Made by a program: the position numbers and the translations under genes. Below the pieces are notes generated by a model, which saw nothing but the letters and a program-made list of their open reading frames with translations, was not told where the DNA came from and did not search any database. From NCBI GenBank assembly GCA_964402975.1, contig CAYOEM010000011.1:23896-87895 (forward strand): a DNA stretch of 64,000 nt. Reading direction: 5' to 3'. The stretch's first letter is position 1, and each line of letters opens with the position of its first letter. The DNA is from CAMDKS01 sp964402975. Its GTDB lineage: Bacteria; Bdellovibrionota_B; Oligoflexia; Oligoflexales; RGVZ01. This document shows positions 62,094 through 64,000 of this stretch, in pieces.

Positions 62094-62762
62094 ATGATTA
62101 AGCGCCTTACACTCTCAGCACTTGTCACGATTGCAAGTTGTAAGTCAATCGACTCAAAATCCTCGAACGTTAAGTCTAGCGAAACACTAGAGCAACTCAG
62201 CATCAATCAAAACTCTGTAAAGATTTTAGCCCGATGCGGAAGTAAAGATACGGAGTGCGAACGCCGCAACACCTGGCACACTATAGGCCTGAGATACATA
62301 GCAAGTGCAACTCAACCCGCGGAAGTTAATGCTAGACCGATTGATCTATATTTTATAAGCGTTTACGTCGCAGAACAGTCGTCAAAAATCTTTGGAAAAT
62401 TAAATGACATTAATCTTGGCAAAATCGCGCAAGATTCCACATTGATGGCGTATGGATCATCGATTTTTTCATCGATAGCCGAAGACTGGGGACGGTTGAT
62501 CTACATCGGGAAATTAGATGACAGGGACAACCTAATTCTAGAACCCGGTATTAGTATTATTCCAGCAGTTAATGATGTAAGACAAAATCTTTGGGAGCGT
62601 TATTGGAAAGGTCTATCTGACAAGAGAATTCCGTTTCTTTATCTCACCTATGACAAAGATCAAAAATACTCAGTCGTGACGCAAGCAGTGGTTAGGGAAA
62701 ATCTACCGCCGAAGTTGACTCAAACTCAAATATCCGAGTCAAAAAACAAAAAACCCCAGTAG
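62094..62762 (+). CDS. Hypothetical lipoprotein
   Basis: 222-residue predicted lipoprotein with a short signal (MIKRLTLSALVTIASCKS; Cys about 16, Lys at +2). The mature part is polar with a beta-rich centre and contains a Cys pair (ARCGSKDTEC). The tail is Gln/Lys/Ser-rich. No family recognised. AAAGGA precedes the ATG. It is convergent with the antiporter gene. Confidence 0.7.
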   Translation: MIKRLTLSALVTIASCKSIDSKSSNVKSSETLEQLSINQNSVKILARCGSKDTECERRNTWHTIGLRYIASATQPAEVNARPIDLYFISVYVAEQSSKIFGKLNDINLGKIAQDSTLMAYGSSIFSSIAEDWGRLIYIGKLDDRDNLILEPGISIIPAVNDVRQNLWERYWKGLSDKRIPFLYLTYDKDQKYSVVTQAVVRENLPPKLTQTQISESKNKKPQ

Positions 62763-62837
62763 ATTTCTCTATTGGAGGGATTTCCGATTTAATAGCCTGT
62801 GTCGTGCTACTCTCCCACACTTAAAAGTGCAGCACCA

Positions 62838-64000
62838 TCACGGCTCATCAAGTCGTTTCAACCTCTCCCGATCACCCACAATCCAAAGTATATCTCCCGC
62901 TTCAACTATCGTAGAAGAATCTGGGTTTAGGGTCCTTTGACCCTTTTTTTCAATTCCAACCACAAGACCGTTTGTCTGCTCTCTAAGGCCACTTTCCCGG
63001 ATGTTTTTTGCTAAAAACGGCGAGTTTTCTGAAACGAAAAACTGCTGCAATACATAATCATCTGTGGGCGCTTCACCATCTAAATCTAAGATCGTCTCGC
63101 AGACTTCTCGAAATTGATTTATCTGATCATCGGTGCCAATAACGTGCAACACGTCTCCCGGAAAGCAAATAGAGTTTCGTCCCGGTGCTGCTATCCTTAG
63201 AAGACCTCTTTGAATAAGTGCCACGGTAATACCAAATCGCTCTCGAACGGTTAAATCAGCCAAAGTTTTACCGGCCAGTGAGGAATTTTGAGACACCGTG
63301 ACCTGCGCAAGATGCGCATCCCAAGGCGCCAGTGGAGGTAAAGCATCTTTTTTCTCAAGCGCCTCCTTCTCCTGAAGATTTTGAATAAATCTTGTCTCCA
63401 TATTCAGATAAATTTGCTCAAAATATCGACCAAATACGAAGACGTTCAACGCGAGAAAAATAACAACAACCAGAATCGAAATCATCGGGGTCAAAAACAA
63501 ACTAACTAGGACCGTAGAGAGCGCGATAACAAATATCCATCGAACCAACTCAAGGGCTAAAATTGGTGCGGCAGTTTCAGTGCTAATTCCAAACGTCGTT
63601 AACTGATGTTTTTGAATTTTCCGTCCGGCCACACCCCATAGAAACGGGGCCGAAGCTAATAATGCCCAAGTAGCAAGAATCATCTTATTCATATCGCCGG
63701 CAATATCATGTGTTCCGAGCCACGGCATGAGTATTCGCTCACTCGCAAGGAATATGGCCACGACAATCACTGCATTAGCACCTACCTTGAGGGCTTCGGA
63801 TTTCAAAACCTGACTCCAGCCGCGTGATTGCTGAGTATTCTCGGAATTTACTCGAAATCGCTCAAGATTACGGATCCATTCTGGTCCAAGTACTCTTTCC
63901 AGATATTTTACGACATGATCTGAACTCTTAATTAAGTAGGGCGTAGTAAACGTAGTCAAAGCCGACATGCTAGTCGCTATGGGGTACATGAAATCACTGT
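62838..64000 (-). CDS. Kef-type cation:proton antiporter with two TrkA-C domains (partial)
   Basis: C-terminal part of a CPA2-family antiporter; the frame is open past the right edge, and the ATG at 63989 is internal, not a start. The visible part begins in the membrane domain (MYPIATSMSALTTFTTPYLI matches the final Kef helices). A linker with further helices follows, then two RCK-C/TrkA-C modules in tandem (about residues 225-310 and 315-385 of the visible part; GDVLHVIGTD and GDILWIVGD). These modules bind regulatory ligands. The family exchanges K+ or Na+ for H+ at the inner membrane. Confidence 0.9.
   Translation of the reverse strand, partial: SDFMYPIATSMSALTTFTTPYLIKSSDHVVKYLERVLGPEWIRNLERFRVNSENTQQSRGWSQVLKSEALKVGANAVIVVAIFLASERILMPWLGTHDIAGDMNKMILATWALLASAPFLWGVAGRKIQKHQLTTFGISTETAAPILALELVRWIFVIALSTVLVSLFLTPMISILVVVIFLALNVFVFGRYFEQIYLNMETRFIQNLQEKEALEKKDALPPLAPWDAHLAQVTVSQNSSLAGKTLADLTVRERFGITVALIQRGLLRIAAPGRNSICFPGDVLHVIGTDDQINQFREVCETILDLDGEAPTDDYVLQQFFVSENSPFLAKNIRESGLREQTNGLVVGIEKKGQRTLNPDSSTIVEAGDILWIVGDRERLKRLDEP

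Noticed and set aside
62838..63989. Reading the right-edge antiporter as a complete 383-residue protein starting at 63989
   Set aside because: The frame is open to the edge, and the first residues match internal Kef membrane helices, so it is a truncated gene.

Overview
The window is ordinary chromosomal DNA of a Gram-negative bacterium: 58 protein-coding genes tightly packed on both strands, with no rRNA, tRNA, CRISPR array, insertion sequence or prophage that I could see. The sequence supports a diderm envelope and respiratory metabolism: fused NuoCD of complex I, Lgt, a LolC/E-type permease, MurB, a lytic transglycosylase, an outer-membrane-type barrel protein, several c-type cytochromes and about fourteen predicted lipoproteins. 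Base composition is intermediate by eye. The abundance of secreted and lipidated proteins of unknown function, several beginning Cys-Lys-(Ser/Thr), and the group-specific look of the UvrA suggest Bdellovibrionota/Oligoflexia or a neighbouring deltaproteobacterial-type lineage. That placement is an inference from style and not from a marker gene.

Layout. 0-10 kb: partial nuoCD (minus strand), then aspS, a TPR protein, a sigma-54 response regulator and an 827-residue orphan (plus strand). 9-15.6 kb: small envelope genes, a DUF1573 protein, and a miaB-ffh pair with an ATGA overlap. 15.7-17.7 kb: an exported protein resembling the phage T4 gp19 tail-tube fold, translationally coupled to a large lipoprotein. 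17.8-24.6 kb: ridA, lgt, ruvC, hemB, a two-gene YjjP/YjjB (ThrE-like) exporter, a photolyase/cryptochrome and two divergent DoxX-like genes. 24.7-31.1 kb: a secreted Cys-repeat protein, then a minus-strand series whose order of transcription is mono-heme lipoprotein, heme-tagged barrel protein, YceI, duplicated ABC permease, ATPase. 31.3-44 kb: an ALDH7-type dehydrogenase, a LolC/E permease, a zinc-ribbon protein, a PDZ-thioredoxin fusion, a second Cys-repeat protein, panB-dnaJ, a ceramidase-like membrane protein, murB and a split PuuD-like membrane protein/cytochrome pair. 44-53 kb: a divergent UvrA, a SPOR protein, lepA, a lytic transglycosylase and a TPR-thioredoxin fusion. 53-62.8 kb: an accessory-looking stretch rich in lipoproteins, including a tandem duplicate of a mono-heme lipoprotein, a His-rich lipoprotein and a FemAB-like acyltransferase. 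The right edge cuts a Kef-type cation:proton antiporter.

The most promising undescribed items are the signal-peptide-bearing gp19-like protein with its coupled lipoprotein, the tandem mono-heme lipoprotein locus, the heme/porin/YceI/ABC series, and the pair of secreted proteins built from four Cys-x22/23-Cys repeats. Regulatory sequence is visible in places: recurrent extended -10 promoters (TGnTATAAT-like), inverted repeats overlapping promoters near 4.9 and 31.1 kb, five convincing terminator-like hairpins, and a hairpin that would mask the ribosome binding site of the FemAB-like gene.
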